Origin: Atriophallophorus winterbourni
Lineage: Eukaryota > Platyhelminthes > Trematoda > Plagiorchiida > Microphallidae
Assembly: GCA_013407085.1 (NCBI GenBank)
Contig: JACCGJ010001801.1
Span: 62,001-126,000, forward strand
DNA length: 64,000 nucleotides
Reading direction: 5' to 3'
Shown here: piece by piece, positions 21,325-32,090 of the stretch
How the letters are laid out: every line of letters starts with the position of its first letter
Position numbering within the stretch: the stretch's first letter is position 1
The notes under the pieces: generated by a model
Told to the model about the DNA's origin: nothing
Database searches by the model: none
What the model saw: the letters and a program-made list of their open reading frames with translations, nothing else
Program-made: the position numbers and the translations under genes

Positions 21325-21898
21325 TGTAAGGTTCAAAGTAGTTTGAAATTCTTCCTTTCCCTTTAACATTTCTTTTATTTTGAACCTAGTTACAAAACCT
21401 GAATTTTGTGAAATAGATTTTGCTTGTGTTCAATTTTCCTACAGTATTTTGATATAAAACTTTTCTTTTTGTAATCATTTCTGTTATTGTAAATCTTTTC
21501 TGTACACGCCTTTGGTCAAATGTTTGTTTTAATTTATTGTTTCTGCCATTGTCGGTCATTGTTGCGGAATTTGGTTGCCATTTTGGGCTTCAGTATTTTG
21601 CTTGAATTTGGACGCTATTTTGAGTGTCATTTTTGCTTGTCACAGAAAGTTTGGACGACATTTTGGTAAATCGATTCTTCTTATTTTATATCAGGTCGTC
21701 CTTTGTTTGAATTGAATTTGATTCTGGAGTATTTGGCTCCATTGTTGCTGTGACGTTCCTATACAATTAAGGTTTGTATAGTTATTTTTGTTGTAATTGT
21801 TGTTAATTACAATACCGTAGAATATCCCAATCGTTGTTTTGAATTTATCGAAATAAGAAACGGGTGGACTACGCGTAACTCACGTCACAGACAATACA
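21325..21898 (+). repeat. 3' LTR of BEL/Pao element
   Basis: 574 bp, TGTAAGG...GACAATACA, with an extra 13 bp (around TATATCAGGTCG, ~21685-21698) relative to the 5' LTR. Confidence 0.92.
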
Positions 21899-21902
21899 CT
21901 GA

Positions 21903-22495
21903 GCATGATCGATAATTATCAAAGTTGTTTGTATATATGAAGCATAAGAAACGGACAATAATTATTAACATTTTCAAGGCCATACGTGCTGGTAATTTTT
22001 TTCGTTTGTTAAAATGGTCAAGGTCAATCAGTTTTACAGAAATTCAATATATGAGCAGTTATTGTATGAAAAGAAAATCGGGTTAGGGGAAAAATGAGAC
22101 GAAAAATATTAAAGAACGATGGACCGGAACATCGAAGATGTGAGGAATCTAATAGAGTCAGAATCTTCAAAAATGTTCAGTTGGAACACATTATTATTGT
22201 CGAATATATGTTTTGAATGGATAGTGTCTTTTTGTGGGTATTCGCAGAAGATTTAGCGCCGCAGTGTTGCCTCGTTTGTGAGCCTGAATTCTTCACATGG
22301 ATGTTAAGAGGTAATCTGGAAAATAAATACTAAGGGACCGAGTGAATGTTCATTGTGAAAGTTGAAAAAACTGATATCACTGTTAATATCCAGCAATGCC
22401 ATAATTGTATAGTTCATCTAAGGAGACATCTAGGTTGAGAAGTTTCGATAATTTTTCAACTGTGAGAAATGAATTCAGATGTGATTTAAAATCAC
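21903..22495 (+). other. interval between BEL/Pao element and CR1 RT fragment
   Basis: No motif recognised. It could be decayed CR1 sequence, since CR1-like RT follows in the same orientation. Confidence 0.35.
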
Positions 22496-22499
22496 ATAG

Positions 22500-22745
22500 T
22501 GAGGTACAAAGTCTTATGTTTCTCATATATAAATGACATAGTTACCGTGATTTCACATAGTAAACTGTTGTTATTCGCTGATGACATGAAAGTCGTTATC
22601 ACTTTTTCAGCTAATCAAGCACAAACTTATACAGCTTGACAAAACAATGATTAAGCTGTACTTGCTGATTGGGCGACAAATAACGGTCTAACGTTCTCAA
22701 CATCAAAATCAAATTTTCATCAAGAAAGCTTAGAAGATTGGTTAG
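22500..22745 (+). mobile_element. CR1-like reverse transcriptase fragment
   Basis: Translates through stops as VQSLMFLIYINDIVTV, SKLLLFADDMKVVI and LADWATNNGLTFSTSKS, the palm region around the FADD catalytic motif. Probably the continuation of the element interrupted at 18357, with a deletion. Confidence 0.75.
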
Positions 22746-22959
22746 GCAAAACCGTCTTTTACAGAATCCGTGAGTGTATTGTAATTAATGCGAGGTTACC
22801 AACAAGAAAATTTTGAATTACAAAATTATTGATTACTATTGATTAAATATTTGAACTTCACCACACTACACATCGGATATCAAGGAATTAATTACCAAAT
22901 TTTTACATTTCTGGTGCCAAATGATTTTTTTCAAGCACTTGCAATGAATGCTAGTCAAG

Positions 22960-23545
22960 CTTACTGGTCAATAGTTGCATACACCCGAAATGTGACCTTT
23001 TTTGTATATAGCTACTACAAAAGCTCTTTTTCTTTCATCCGGTAGTATATCCTGCTGTAAGGTAGCTGCAAAACGATTGCTGATTGCAATGCTAACTATA
23101 TTTGCGCGCGGTTGAAGAATAGCCAGATGTATACCGTCGGGGCCAGCCGACTTACTGTTATCGATCTGCGACAGAACTGTGGTGACCATTTCCTGATTAA
23201 ACTCTACAGCGCTAAAGATAGGTGCTCTGCAGTCGTGAGTTTCTAAACGGTTACTTGAATCACGCCGATGAACACTGCATAAGAATGAATACAAAGCATC
23301 GGCTTTATCCTGTGCAGTCAAAGCCGTAATGCCATCATCCAGCACCAACGTACCTATTACTTCTCTGAAAGATCGTTTGGACTGAATATAGCCATAAAAA
23401 GCTTTCAAGTTAATCTGTGCTTTTTTGGCAAGTTTGGATTCAATGTCTCTGTTAGCTTCCCTCTGCAGCGCAACAGCTGAATTTTTGGTTTGTATGTACT
23501 GTAACGTCTGTGACGTGAGTAACGCGTAGATTGCCCGTTTTTTAT
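22960..23545 (-). mobile_element. CR1-like pre-RT/RT fragment fused to gypsy integrase
   Basis: Minus-strand residues include AFYGYIQSKRSFREVIG, SKSAGPDGIHLAIL and AFVVAIYKKG, the segment between endonuclease and RT palm in CR1-like pols. The frame is open straight into the neighbouring gypsy sequence (total ORF 23669-22968), so the breakpoint near 23545 fuses two elements in frame by chance. The 3' side ends abruptly at about 22960. Confidence 0.8.
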
Positions 23546-24453
23546 TTCGACAAATTGAAAATCCAAGTGTACTCGCTCCGTAGGTTGAGTTTTGGGCGGC
23601 CATGGAATTGGTTGTTGACGAGGGGGGATTTCGCAGCTTGTTGGCAACCGGAGCAAGAACGAACCACATTTTTGGTATCTTTGTCGATGCTTAGCCAGAA
23701 CACGTGAGATCTTGCGATTGCTCTCATTCGACCGATTCCGGGGTGTCCCAGATAGTGTTGTCTGAGAACTCGAAAATGGAGAGAAGAGGGAATTATTACA
23801 CGGTCAGTGAACATGAGGCAATCATTAATGATAGGAAGGGATCCATCTGGAGCAGGCCAGCAATGGAACCTCCCGGATATTCTGTGGCCATTTCGTTTTG
23901 TGTATTTGATGGCTTTCCGGAGAATTGGGTCTGATCTTGTTTCCCTCTTAATTTCTGTCACTGATGCTCTGACGCCATCAGGTAATTGGCCACCGATTGT
24001 TTGCACAGCTATATTAGCAACTTGCTGGTTAGCACGAAAACTTAGTGATCGCGGAAAGGGTTTTGATGCCCTGGTGAAACGACGTGGGAAGTACCTTTTT
24101 CATTTGTTTGGTGTCTTCCGATTGACAGTTTTCGGACAGAACACATCTTTGTGTCCTATTAGGTTGCATTGATTGCATCGATTGGTTCTGTAGGAGCATT
24201 CTCGGTGAAAGTGCCATTCTTCGCAATGGTTGCATGGATACGGTGGCTTGGAATTTTGAGCTGTGTTGAACAGCTTTGGTTGTCGTGCTAGATGCGAAGA
24301 CGGTTGTTGAGTGTCGTTCTGCTTTGGTTAATGTACCGCCTGGATTGTGAAATTGTCACGAATGTTCGAGTGCACAAGGGCGGAGTCGTTTTTAATGTTC
24401 ACGAGACGTTGATGTTCTTCTCCAATGGCTTGGTGTGTCATAGTTGGATCCTG

Positions 24454-24906
24454 CTAGAGACGATTCAGTAAACGAGTCCGAATATCTGTAAATCGCGAGG
24501 ATCTCAGACTGCTGATAAAAATGAGACATTTAAATTGATCGTCAGTCAGTGAGCGCAATTTGAAGGGTTTACGATCTCTATTAACGTCTTCGAGATGTGT
24601 AACAAAATCCGTTGTTTTGTTCATGACCAAATTAAGACAGTGGTAACGAATACTGAGTAGAGATGATTGATCACCAAAACATTGCTTGAGTGATTCGACT
24701 GTCTCTTCGAATTTACGGTCACGTGGGTTCTGAGCAAGTATTAAATTGCAATATTTGTGTAATTCCACTGCACCCAATTTAAGCAACAGCAGTCGAACTT
24801 TGCAGTCATTTCCCGAGTCTTTGTGATCTATTCGGAATATATCTTCATAACGCCGTAACCACGTGCCGACAGTCATATTATTTTCCAAATCGAAGTGAAA
24901 TTCCAT
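24454..24906 (-). CDS. Ty3/gypsy Gag (CsRn1-like)
   Basis: Open frame of 150 residues: TVGTWLRRYEDIFRID, KVRLLLLKLGAVELHKYCN, PRDRKFEETVESLKQCFG and SLLSIRYHCLNLV. This matches the retrotransposon Gag core of the CsRn1 group. It begins at ATG 24906, about 150 bp downstream of the LTR end, with a primer-binding-like TTGGCGACGGGG at 25055-25044. A stop at 24454 separates it from the zinc-knuckle part. Confidence 0.75.
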   Translation of the reverse strand: MEFHFDLENNMTVGTWLRRYEDIFRIDHKDSGNDCKVRLLLLKLGAVELHKYCNLILAQNPRDRKFEETVESLKQCFGDQSSLLSIRYHCLNLVMNKTTDFVTHLEDVNRDRKPFKLRSLTDDQFKCLIFISSLRSSRFTDIRTRLLNRL

Positions 24907-25057
24907 TATAGATTACATGAGAGATTCAGTAGATAGAGATTTGGGATCATTCGCAGAAGAATTTGCTTCTTTTATCCGGAGTAGTCGTTCGAGCAGCTTT
25001 TGTAAAACAAACACTTCGTATTCCACGGACATGATTCGAAACACCCCGTCGCCAAGT

Positions 25058-25380
25058 TGTTATGTAGAGGGTTCGAGAGACAGTTTTGCCAGGTGATCGA
25101 CTAGATTATACGAGAGACCAAGTACACCGATACAGAGAACAGAAAAACACGGGATGGTTATGAAATGACCCAGCCGAGACTCAGAAGACAGTTTCTCATG
25201 TCCTAGAGCTGGACAGGGCCAGTGTTTATATAGAGGGGAGAAAGGGGTGTGCAAAGTAAGCGGTGAGGTCATTGAAATGTAAGGTTACAATATGTCACAG
25301 CATGCATCCGCAATGTTCGGATAAGGACATTACCAAAGTCGAACGTGTCATGGGTGGGGACGCCTCACCCAACAGGGACA
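25058..25380 (-). repeat. LTR of CsRn1-like element
   Basis: About 323 bp on the minus strand from TGTCCCTGTTGGG to CATAACA, with a TATA box (CTCTATATAAACACTGG near 25240-25225). Boundaries come from TG...CA ends and the following primer-binding-like TTGGCGAC. Only one LTR is present in the window. Confidence 0.65.
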
Positions 25381-25419
25381 TCTTCACTTGGTGACTAGGG
25401 TCTGGTCAAAAAGAATTAC

Positions 25420-25459
25420 GGCGTAGTCGCTCTTGCTTGATGGCGAAAGGTAATTGATC

Positions 25460-25503
<44 letters not shown>

Positions 25504-27050
25504 CATGAGACGATAGAACCAAATCTAAAGTGAACGGAGTGTGTCCTGATCTAAACCTTTCAGGTTGTCTGACATGCCGATAAAAGGTTCTGACATTAAA
25601 CCAGCCCAGATATTGTGACTGAGCTGACTCCAGTGAAGACATTTTGGTACGCCAAGCGATACCCGGGAGATTAAAGTCTTTAACAACTAGTAATGCGTTG
25701 CATTGTGTACTTCAGTAATTGATCGTCTAATGGTGAAGCAGTCGGGCTTCTATAAGCATATGCGAGTGCGAGTCTCCTCCTAGCGACAGTAGGAAATACC
25801 GATGTTTTTTGGATTGTATGAGAAGCAATCTTTATCAATGTCTTACTGTGGGGAAGGTCTTTATTTATCATAGTTGCCACACATACTCTTGTAACACTAG
25901 TCTCACTATCCTGACGATAGATGTCGCACTTAGTTGATACAAATGACGGAAAATGATCATCTGATTTCAACCATGATTTGGAGATGGCATTTATATCGAC
26001 CTGGTCTTCCTGCGCAGCAAGCTGCAGCTCTCCCACTTATCACATACACTGCAAGCATGTGTGTACAGTACACGGGGATTTCTATTCTGCGCACATTTTA
26101 ATCGACTTTCACTCTAAGTCGGAGCATCTTCGTTGATACCCAGTTTTTTGAGACCGAAGCAGTAGATAACTGCTTGGATTGCGCTTGTGAATCAGCTTGT
26201 ACTGGCCTAAACGCAGTTGTAGATAGATTTTCCTCGTTCAGGAGCCTGAGGAAAAGCGAATCATGTTTATTTTCTGGCGTAGTGCCTTGACGTCCTGAGA
26301 GGCATTCGCTTGCCAACGAGATTTCCACGCACTCATATTCTACTGGTGGGCCATTTTGGAGTACGTCTACGATGACAACTACATTTTATTTTGGTCAAGG
26401 TTTATCTCTTTTATGGGAGTTTTCAAGCCGGTCATGGGCGATTTTGAACGATTTCCATGAAAGTATAGTTGTGGCCCATATCCCGGACAACTTTAAAACG
26501 CCCATTTGTGTAGCGTTCAAGGTAAGCACTTTTTGAAAGAAGCGTGTCCCTGTCCAGCTGGTTTATAAATTATACCATTGTCGGGCGGCGCTACGTACTG
26601 TTGTGTTCCACCAGCTGACACGATGGACCCTTTTTACCTGGCAGTTAATCAGCCCTGTTAGGCACAAAACATCCTGAACCCTGGAACGGTCCACTTGCTG
26701 CCAGGATCTGCTTTCGCGAATCAGCGGCTCTTCCCGATTTAGAATGAGCAGAGTACGAGTTGGATTTGTTTCCGCCATGCTATTGGGTCCAGAAAGCTTA
26801 CTAACTTGCCCAGTCACGGCATTTATTTGCGTATCTAAAGAAACGTAGTTAGATTGCTGCGATTTTACAGTACACTCTTCCTTAGCAACGGCTTATTTTA
26901 TGCAGTTATTTTTACCTCCCTGTGGTGCTTTTTGATCCTTCAATTGTTGTTCAGATAGGACCCGATTTTATTGCTAGTGGTGTTTTCTTTCGTACCACTT
27001 TGGTGTAGGACAACGGAGAATTTGTACCTTCTAAAGCAACGTCGTTGCTC
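25420..27050 (-). mobile_element. CR1-like element, 5' part (ORF1 and endonuclease)
   Basis: Minus-strand 26817-26563 reads NPTRTLLILNREEPLI and VKRVHRVSWWN, the RRM-like ORF1 region. 26036-25680 reads LQLAAQEDQVDINAIS, SKSWLKSDDHFPSFV and ALAYAYRSPTAS, the apurinic endonuclease. 25660-25505 continues with DFNLPGIAWRTK and STLDLVLSSHE-like sequence up to an AT run. Several stops. RT is missing. Confidence 0.8.
25461..25500. repeat. (AT)n microsatellite
   Basis: About 20 AT units inside the endonuclease segment of the CR1-like fragment; coding-type sequence resumes on both sides. Confidence 0.95.
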
Positions 27051-27317
27051 ATACTATGGACAAAGGTCCTCAAAAAAGCTTCCCTTGCGTTACGCTTACA
27101 GTCGCTACACACTCATTTCTTGAAACTAATTTTACAATAAGTTTCGTAATGCTTGGCAAGAATGCCATGGCATTTTGGATGAGCCCTTCTCTGGCGCACA
27201 TAACAAGTTATGTCTTTAACTACTTTTTTCCACATCCGATTAAAAGGCAGGGAAATAACGCTTACGGCATAGTGTTTGATTTTTTTAAATATGATATATA
27301 GAGTATATAAAGGATAA

Positions 27318-27579
27318 ATGTGTATGCCACGGATGTGCAATCGTGCAGCATTTCTGTGCTGTGCGGCTAACATCGTGCTAAATTGATTGGCCAACGGTAG
27401 TGAGCTGCATGCGAGTACACGCTGGAGTCTCACTACCATTTCTATTTCTGTTTCCCCCCTCATATCTGTCTAGGCCTGGGCAACCTGACAGTATCTCAGC
27501 CCACGTGCAGTCTCTGACTGTGCGGCACTTTGCCTGGATCAGGCTTGTGCTTTCATACATACATACATACATACATAAT
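27318..27579 (+). repeat. SINE-like repeat A, full length with target-site duplication
   Basis: Begins about GCCACGGATGTGCAATCGTG and ends TTGTGCTTTCATAC followed by four CATA units. AAGGATAA flanks it on both sides (27310-27317 and 27580-27587). Confidence 0.88.
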
Positions 27580-27649
27580 AAGGATAATGTAGTGACTGAA
27601 ATCACTGGGAAGTTGTACAACCTTGGACAGAATTTATCCATTTGAGATG

Positions 27650-29711
27650 CTCCTGGACTATGTTACTGAGAGAAAGAAACGAGTGATCACATCATGATTA
27701 GCTTCCAGCTACTTCTCAGATATGACAAACTGCCTCCGAAACTAAAGCGCAACTTCAATAGGGTAGACTTGAGTGTTGTCTCAGAGGAAGCAGATCAGAT
27801 CTTGTCACAATCTTCTGGTAATGAGATGGCAGCAAACTAGCAGCTAATTCACCATTGTCTGTCTACACTGCAAGACAGATTTGCTCCGTTGGTGCACGTC
27901 AAAAGACGCAACGAGCCACAGTGGTGGACACCATCGATGCACCGTGGTATTAAAATCCGGGACAGTGCCTGGAAAACTTACAAAGCTTCTCAGACACAAT
28001 GGACCCGAACAAGGCATAAACTACTTAGAAATAAGGCTGTGGGAAGCCAACGTAAGGCAAAACGTGACTTTGAGGCACGACTGGCATGTAATATAAGACA
28101 TTGCCCAAAGCGTGTCTATAGCTATGCACAATCCAAAGGCAAAACTCGCGATTGCATAGGCAACCTTCAACTGGACAATGGATCTCAACTAAATATAGAT
28201 TCTGAAAAGGCTTCGGCTTTTCTCGAACATTTTCGAGCTGTTCACAGGCCTGATCGCCAAACTGATCTCCCGAATATGCAAGTGGACATAAGGTCAGATA
28301 GCGTTCCTACCCTCGATGAAATAATTTTCACTGATAATGAGGTTAGGCTTGCGCTTGAAGCAACTAATCCACATAAATCTGCGAGCCCGGATGGTATTCA
28401 CCCTCAAGTTATTAAGAACCTGGCGCCTGTATTAGCACAACCGGTGGGTCGCCTCTTTAACGCATCCTTAAAGTATGGGTATATTCCGAGTGCTTGGAAG
28501 CAGGCTGATGTGATTCCTATACATAAAGGTGGCAGTCGATCTTCAGTTTGCAACAAAAGACCTGTAAGCCTTACTATTATCCTTTGCAAAACCCTAGAGA
28601 GACTTATTAGGGCTAGGATCTGTCGTCACCTTGTCTCTGGTTCGTTGCTAAACTCTGCTCAACATGGTTTTCTAAAAAGGAAGTCTTGCCTAACGAACCT
28701 ATTATGTTTTCTTAATGAGGTCACTATGAGGCTAGATAAAGGCCATCAGGTCGAAGTTCTCTACTTGGACTTATGTAAAGCCTTTGACTCGGTAATTCAC
28801 AGGTTGCTTGCAATGAAGATTGGACTAATAGGTATCGATGGCCCTCTAAAGAACTGGATCACAAACTTCTCGAGCAATCGGTATTTTCGGGTTAGCATAG
28901 GCAATATGTATTCCGCGAAAGCAGGAGTTGTTAGTGAAGTCCCACAGGGTTCAGTACTAGGCTCACTACTCTTTCTCATCTTCATCAATGATTTGACATC
29001 CTCGCTTAAGTGTCCCTGCTATATTTTTGCAGACGATGTCAAGTTTATCGGATCGCTGAACGAACAGGATATTTTTGAGGATATTAAAAGGTCATCAAGT
29101 GGTCTTCCACGTGGGATCTACCAGTCAACTTCTCCAAAAGCAATCTTCTGTCCAAAGCTGCAACGAAGCTACAGGTTGCTGGACCTGATAACATACTGGA
29201 GATAACTGGGGTATCAAAAGTCCGGGACATATGTATTAAGGTTTCAGCGGACTTTAGATGGGCTGATAAGTGTGCAGCTGCTGCACAACGCGCTAGGAAC
29301 CAGCTCTTTCACCTCCGATCAGTTTTATCCTGCAGGTCCCCGGAGGTTTTCATCCCATTGTATAAAGCGATAGTGAGACCTCATCTCGAGTATTGCGTTC
29401 AAGCTTGGTCTCCCTACTTGCAAAAGGACATTGCCACGCTTGAAGGTGTTCAGCGCCTACTCGTGTGATTAAAGGGCAATCTTGGAAGTCGTATGAACAA
29501 CGACTTTTGAGTCTAGATCTCTTTTTGCTAAAAAGAATGCGACTACGTGGGGATCTGATCGAGACCTTTAAAATCGTTAGAGGCTTTAGTTCTATTGAAC
29601 TGGCTGATATGCTCTCGCGCCAGTAGTAGGTGCTCGAGGCCATTCACTGAAACTGGCAAAGCAACATGTCAGGTCTGATGCACGTAAGCACCTCTTTAGC
29701 GAAAGGGTAGC
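27650..29711 (+). mobile_element. CR1-like element A, pol part (continues at 34338-34640)
   Basis: The long frame 27889-29205 encodes most of the reverse transcriptase: HKSASPDGIHPQVIKNLAP, DVIPIHKGGSRS, HGFLKRKSCLTNLL, LDLCKAFDSVIH, VPQGSVLGSLLFLIFIND and YIFADDVKFIG. After a frameshift near 29110-29200, the C-terminal region runs on (VRPHLEYCVQAWSPYL, LATRV-like) to 29711. There it is cut by another CR1-like insertion. The rest of its last exon-like frame is found at 34338. Confidence 0.9.
27889..29205 (+). CDS. CR1-like reverse transcriptase, nearly intact open frame
   Basis: 438 codons without a stop, covering the pre-RT region and RT blocks 0 to about 7, including the catalytic FADD at about residues 380-383. 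This is the longest open frame of the window. Retained here although the flanks are mutated. Confidence 0.8.
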   Translation: MVHVKRRNEPQWWTPSMHRGIKIRDSAWKTYKASQTQWTRTRHKLLRNKAVGSQRKAKRDFEARLACNIRHCPKRVYSYAQSKGKTRDCIGNLQLDNGSQLNIDSEKASAFLEHFRAVHRPDRQTDLPNMQVDIRSDSVPTLDEIIFTDNEVRLALEATNPHKSASPDGIHPQVIKNLAPVLAQPVGRLFNASLKYGYIPSAWKQADVIPIHKGGSRSSVCNKRPVSLTIILCKTLERLIRARICRHLVSGSLLNSAQHGFLKRKSCLTNLLCFLNEVTMRLDKGHQVEVLYLDLCKAFDSVIHRLLAMKIGLIGIDGPLKNWITNFSSNRYFRVSIGNMYSAKAGVVSEVPQGSVLGSLLFLIFINDLTSSLKCPCYIFADDVKFIGSLNEQDIFEDIKRSSSGLPRGIYQSTSPKAIFCPKLQRSYRLLDLITYWR

Positions 29712-30397
29712 GCAAGTTAAATCTTTTTTGTCGTGACAGATTTTGTTATTTTTTATTCGATTATCGTCATCATGGTTGATAGTAAATCAAAATCGAACCT
29801 CCGTTCTAACGGTAAAGTTACTCCAAAATCCGGCGAATGTAAGACAACGGATAAAAGCCAACCTTCAAAAAACGTAGAGCATAAATCCAGCAAGAAACCA
29901 ATGTCAATCCTCTCAAACTTGAACGCCAACATTTGTGGCAAGGGAGACTGCTCCAAAGCCGTAACTGAAGGAATTGAGTAAAGTAGTTGCTCCACATGGT
30001 TCAACTCGCGTTGTTCCGGGTTATCAACGTTAGAATTAAAAGAGCATCGACAGCACACAAATTTACCATGGTTTTGCGTACACTGTTTTAAAAAACCGAT
30101 TATCCGCTCTCTGCTTACTTTGCTCGACCAGCAGAAAGAAATCATCTCTTCACTGGAAGCACGCGTTAAAATACTCGAAACGAAGTTTACGACCTATTCA
30201 TCACCACCTAATTCTATTAAGGACGATATCCACCCCAAGATTGCCACCAAGCTTGGCTACTCCGGAGTCGTTGCTGCGTCACCTCGTGTACAAACTGATC
30301 CTCATATCTCGAAGCTACCATTAGTCCCAGAGATAGATGCAACACGTGCTTCTGCTAACCAACAAAAAACCCTAAGCATAATTCTCGCGATGGTAGA

Positions 30398-31155
30398 ATG
30401 ACGGTGATCTGCACAAACGTGCCCGAATCCAAGTCGCCGTGCTTTAAAGAACATTTATCCGAAGACGTTTCGCAATGGGATCAAATTTGCCGTACCCTTC
30501 AGGTTTCCTCCGAAGCCGACAGCGTGGTGCGGTTGTCCAGGCCTCCGAATTCGTCTCACCAAGGAGAACCCAGACTTCTGCGTGTCACACTAAAGTCCGT
30601 TGAAGCAGCTGAAACCGTGCTTCTCTCCACGTACGTACTTCGCAAATCCTTTACTCCAATCCGCATCTTCGCCGACCTACCATGGGCAGCATGGCAAGCC
30701 AAGAAAAAGCCGTCATTTGACTGGAAGCAGGATAATGACAAACGTAGTATATACGTACACGGTATTCCTGAGCTTTCCGACGCGACGAATCCAAAAACAA
30801 CATTCACGACTGTGAGCAATGGCGCTTTATACAGCAGCAATCTGACATGACCGCCACACTCACAACGTCGCTAAAACGCCTACCCAAGTCACCGAACTAT
30901 AAAGGCAATGCCCCCCGAATTACGAAAATAACATTCCAGTCGGAAAGTATGGTCACGTCGGCGCTCGACTGTTGGTACGCGAACCGATGGAAAGCTCCAT
31001 CAGAAATTCGCCTTCGTTCGTCTATCGATACCAATCGGATTAGACCCGAGACGAAAATTACCGACCCAACACCCGAGGTCGAACAACCGGAATTACGTGA
31101 AGCAGCCGCCTCAAAAAACCTACCACAGCCGATCCCTTCCGGATCGGCTTCCTAG
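30398..31155 (+). CDS. CR1-like ORF1 RRM-like region of element B (one frameshift)
   Basis: Two frames, 30398-30850 and 30847-31155. The first holds TVICTNVPESKSPCFKEHL, VVRLSRPPNSSHQGEPRLL and KRSIYVHGIPELSD. The second holds RLPKSPNYKGNAPRITKI and ALDCWYANRWKAPSEIRLR. The same block order occurs at 17190-17860 in another CR1-like copy (RLSRSPKALHQ; SNYEGNGPRPIKL), supporting a conserved ORF1 fold. A shift near 30845 breaks the frame. Confidence 0.7.
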
Positions 31156-31226
31156 GTGGTACACCTCACGACGCCCAACGCAACCGCCATACACTGTCCT
31201 GTTGCTATACGAACATCCGAGGATTC

Positions 31227-32090
31227 ATGAACAAATTCTCCGAATTAAAACTGCTCCATTCGACAAAAAACTTTGATCTCATTGCCATCACAGAAACCTG
31301 GTTGACCCCAACCATATTGGATACTGAACTAATGCTCCCAAACATGTTGTCATTCCGCATTGATCGTAAGACTAGGGGTGGAGGTGTCCTACTGTATTAC
31401 AATCAAGCACTACGCTGTGAAAAGATCGAAGACCCTGATCTGTCTGTTCCTGACACTTTGTGATGTAGAGTTTTCTTGCAGCGCGACGACGTGGCCTTGT
31501 TGGGTGTGATCTACCGCCCTCCAAATGCGGATTCTCATACAGACTCTTCTTTGCTGACTGCCATCCGACTCGGACTTTTTCAATACTTCACGCATGTCCT
31601 CATAATGGGAGACTTCAACTCTCCGGGTGTATCGTCAGGCTCGCCCAGCCATCAGTTTGGACGTGACTTATCAGAATTGATTGCTACCCATCCATTGTAC
31701 AGCAATGTCAACGAACCGACACGATTCTGCGGCCATCAGATCCCGTCTACCCTCGATCTGCTACTCACCAACGAAGAACTGATGGTCGAAAGCATGATGA
31801 TCGAACCACCACTGGGTCATGCTGATCATACCGTGCTGATATTTGACTACCTCTGCTACTCCCATTATGAGGGGATACCGGACGCCACTACTAGGAGGAT
31901 TACGAACTACACGCTACTGCGTGAGCTTGTTGCCGCGAACACGTGGGACTTGCTACATACTACGCAACTTGATACTGCTTGGAGTTATTTTGATACACGA
32001 TGGCACACATTACTTGACCTATCATCGACGATGAAGGCAATACCAACAAAACGTGACCGACCAACAATTAGAAGCCGACCAAAAAAATGA
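31227..32090 (+). CDS. CR1-like apurinic endonuclease of element B (frameshifted)
   Basis: 31227-31463 encodes MNKFSELKLLHSTKNFDLIA and ITETWLTPTIL, then RKTRGGGVLLYYNQ. After a stop at 31461 another frame (31476-32090) continues with VALLGVIYRPPNADSH, LIMGDFNSPGVS, PSTLDLLLTNEELMV and GHADHTVLIFDYL. The catalytic E (ITETW), D/N pair (GDFN) and terminal GHADH are all visible. The domain nicks target DNA. Confidence 0.82.

Larger units (their letters stand above)
18358..21898 (+). mobile_element. BEL/Pao LTR retrotransposon, internally deleted, young
   Basis: Two direct LTRs (18358-18918 and 21325-21898) flank a Gag gene and a zinc-knuckle plus protease frame. Reverse transcriptase, RNase H and integrase are absent; the internal region is only about 2.4 kb. 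The LTRs differ by a 13-bp length change and a few substitutions, so the insertion is recent. Flanks CTAAG (18353-18357) and CTGAG (21899-21903) look like a 5-bp target-site duplication with one change. The copy must be mobilised in trans, if at all. Confidence 0.92.
23545..25380 (-). mobile_element. CsRn1-like Ty3/gypsy retrotransposon, deleted, with one LTR
   Basis: Minus-strand order: LTR (25380-25058), Gag (24906-24454), a Cys/His region near 24235-24100 (CNHCEEWHFHREC, CNQCNLIGHKDVFC), then directly the integrase zinc-binding domain (24006-23542: HYLGHPGIGRM, VRSCSGCQQAAKS) and the start of its catalytic core (PTERVHLDF, frameshifted). Protease, RT and RNase H are missing and the 3' half with the second LTR is gone. 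The Gag sequence and unusual Cys/His box recall the CsRn1 group first described in Clonorchis. Confidence 0.85.
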
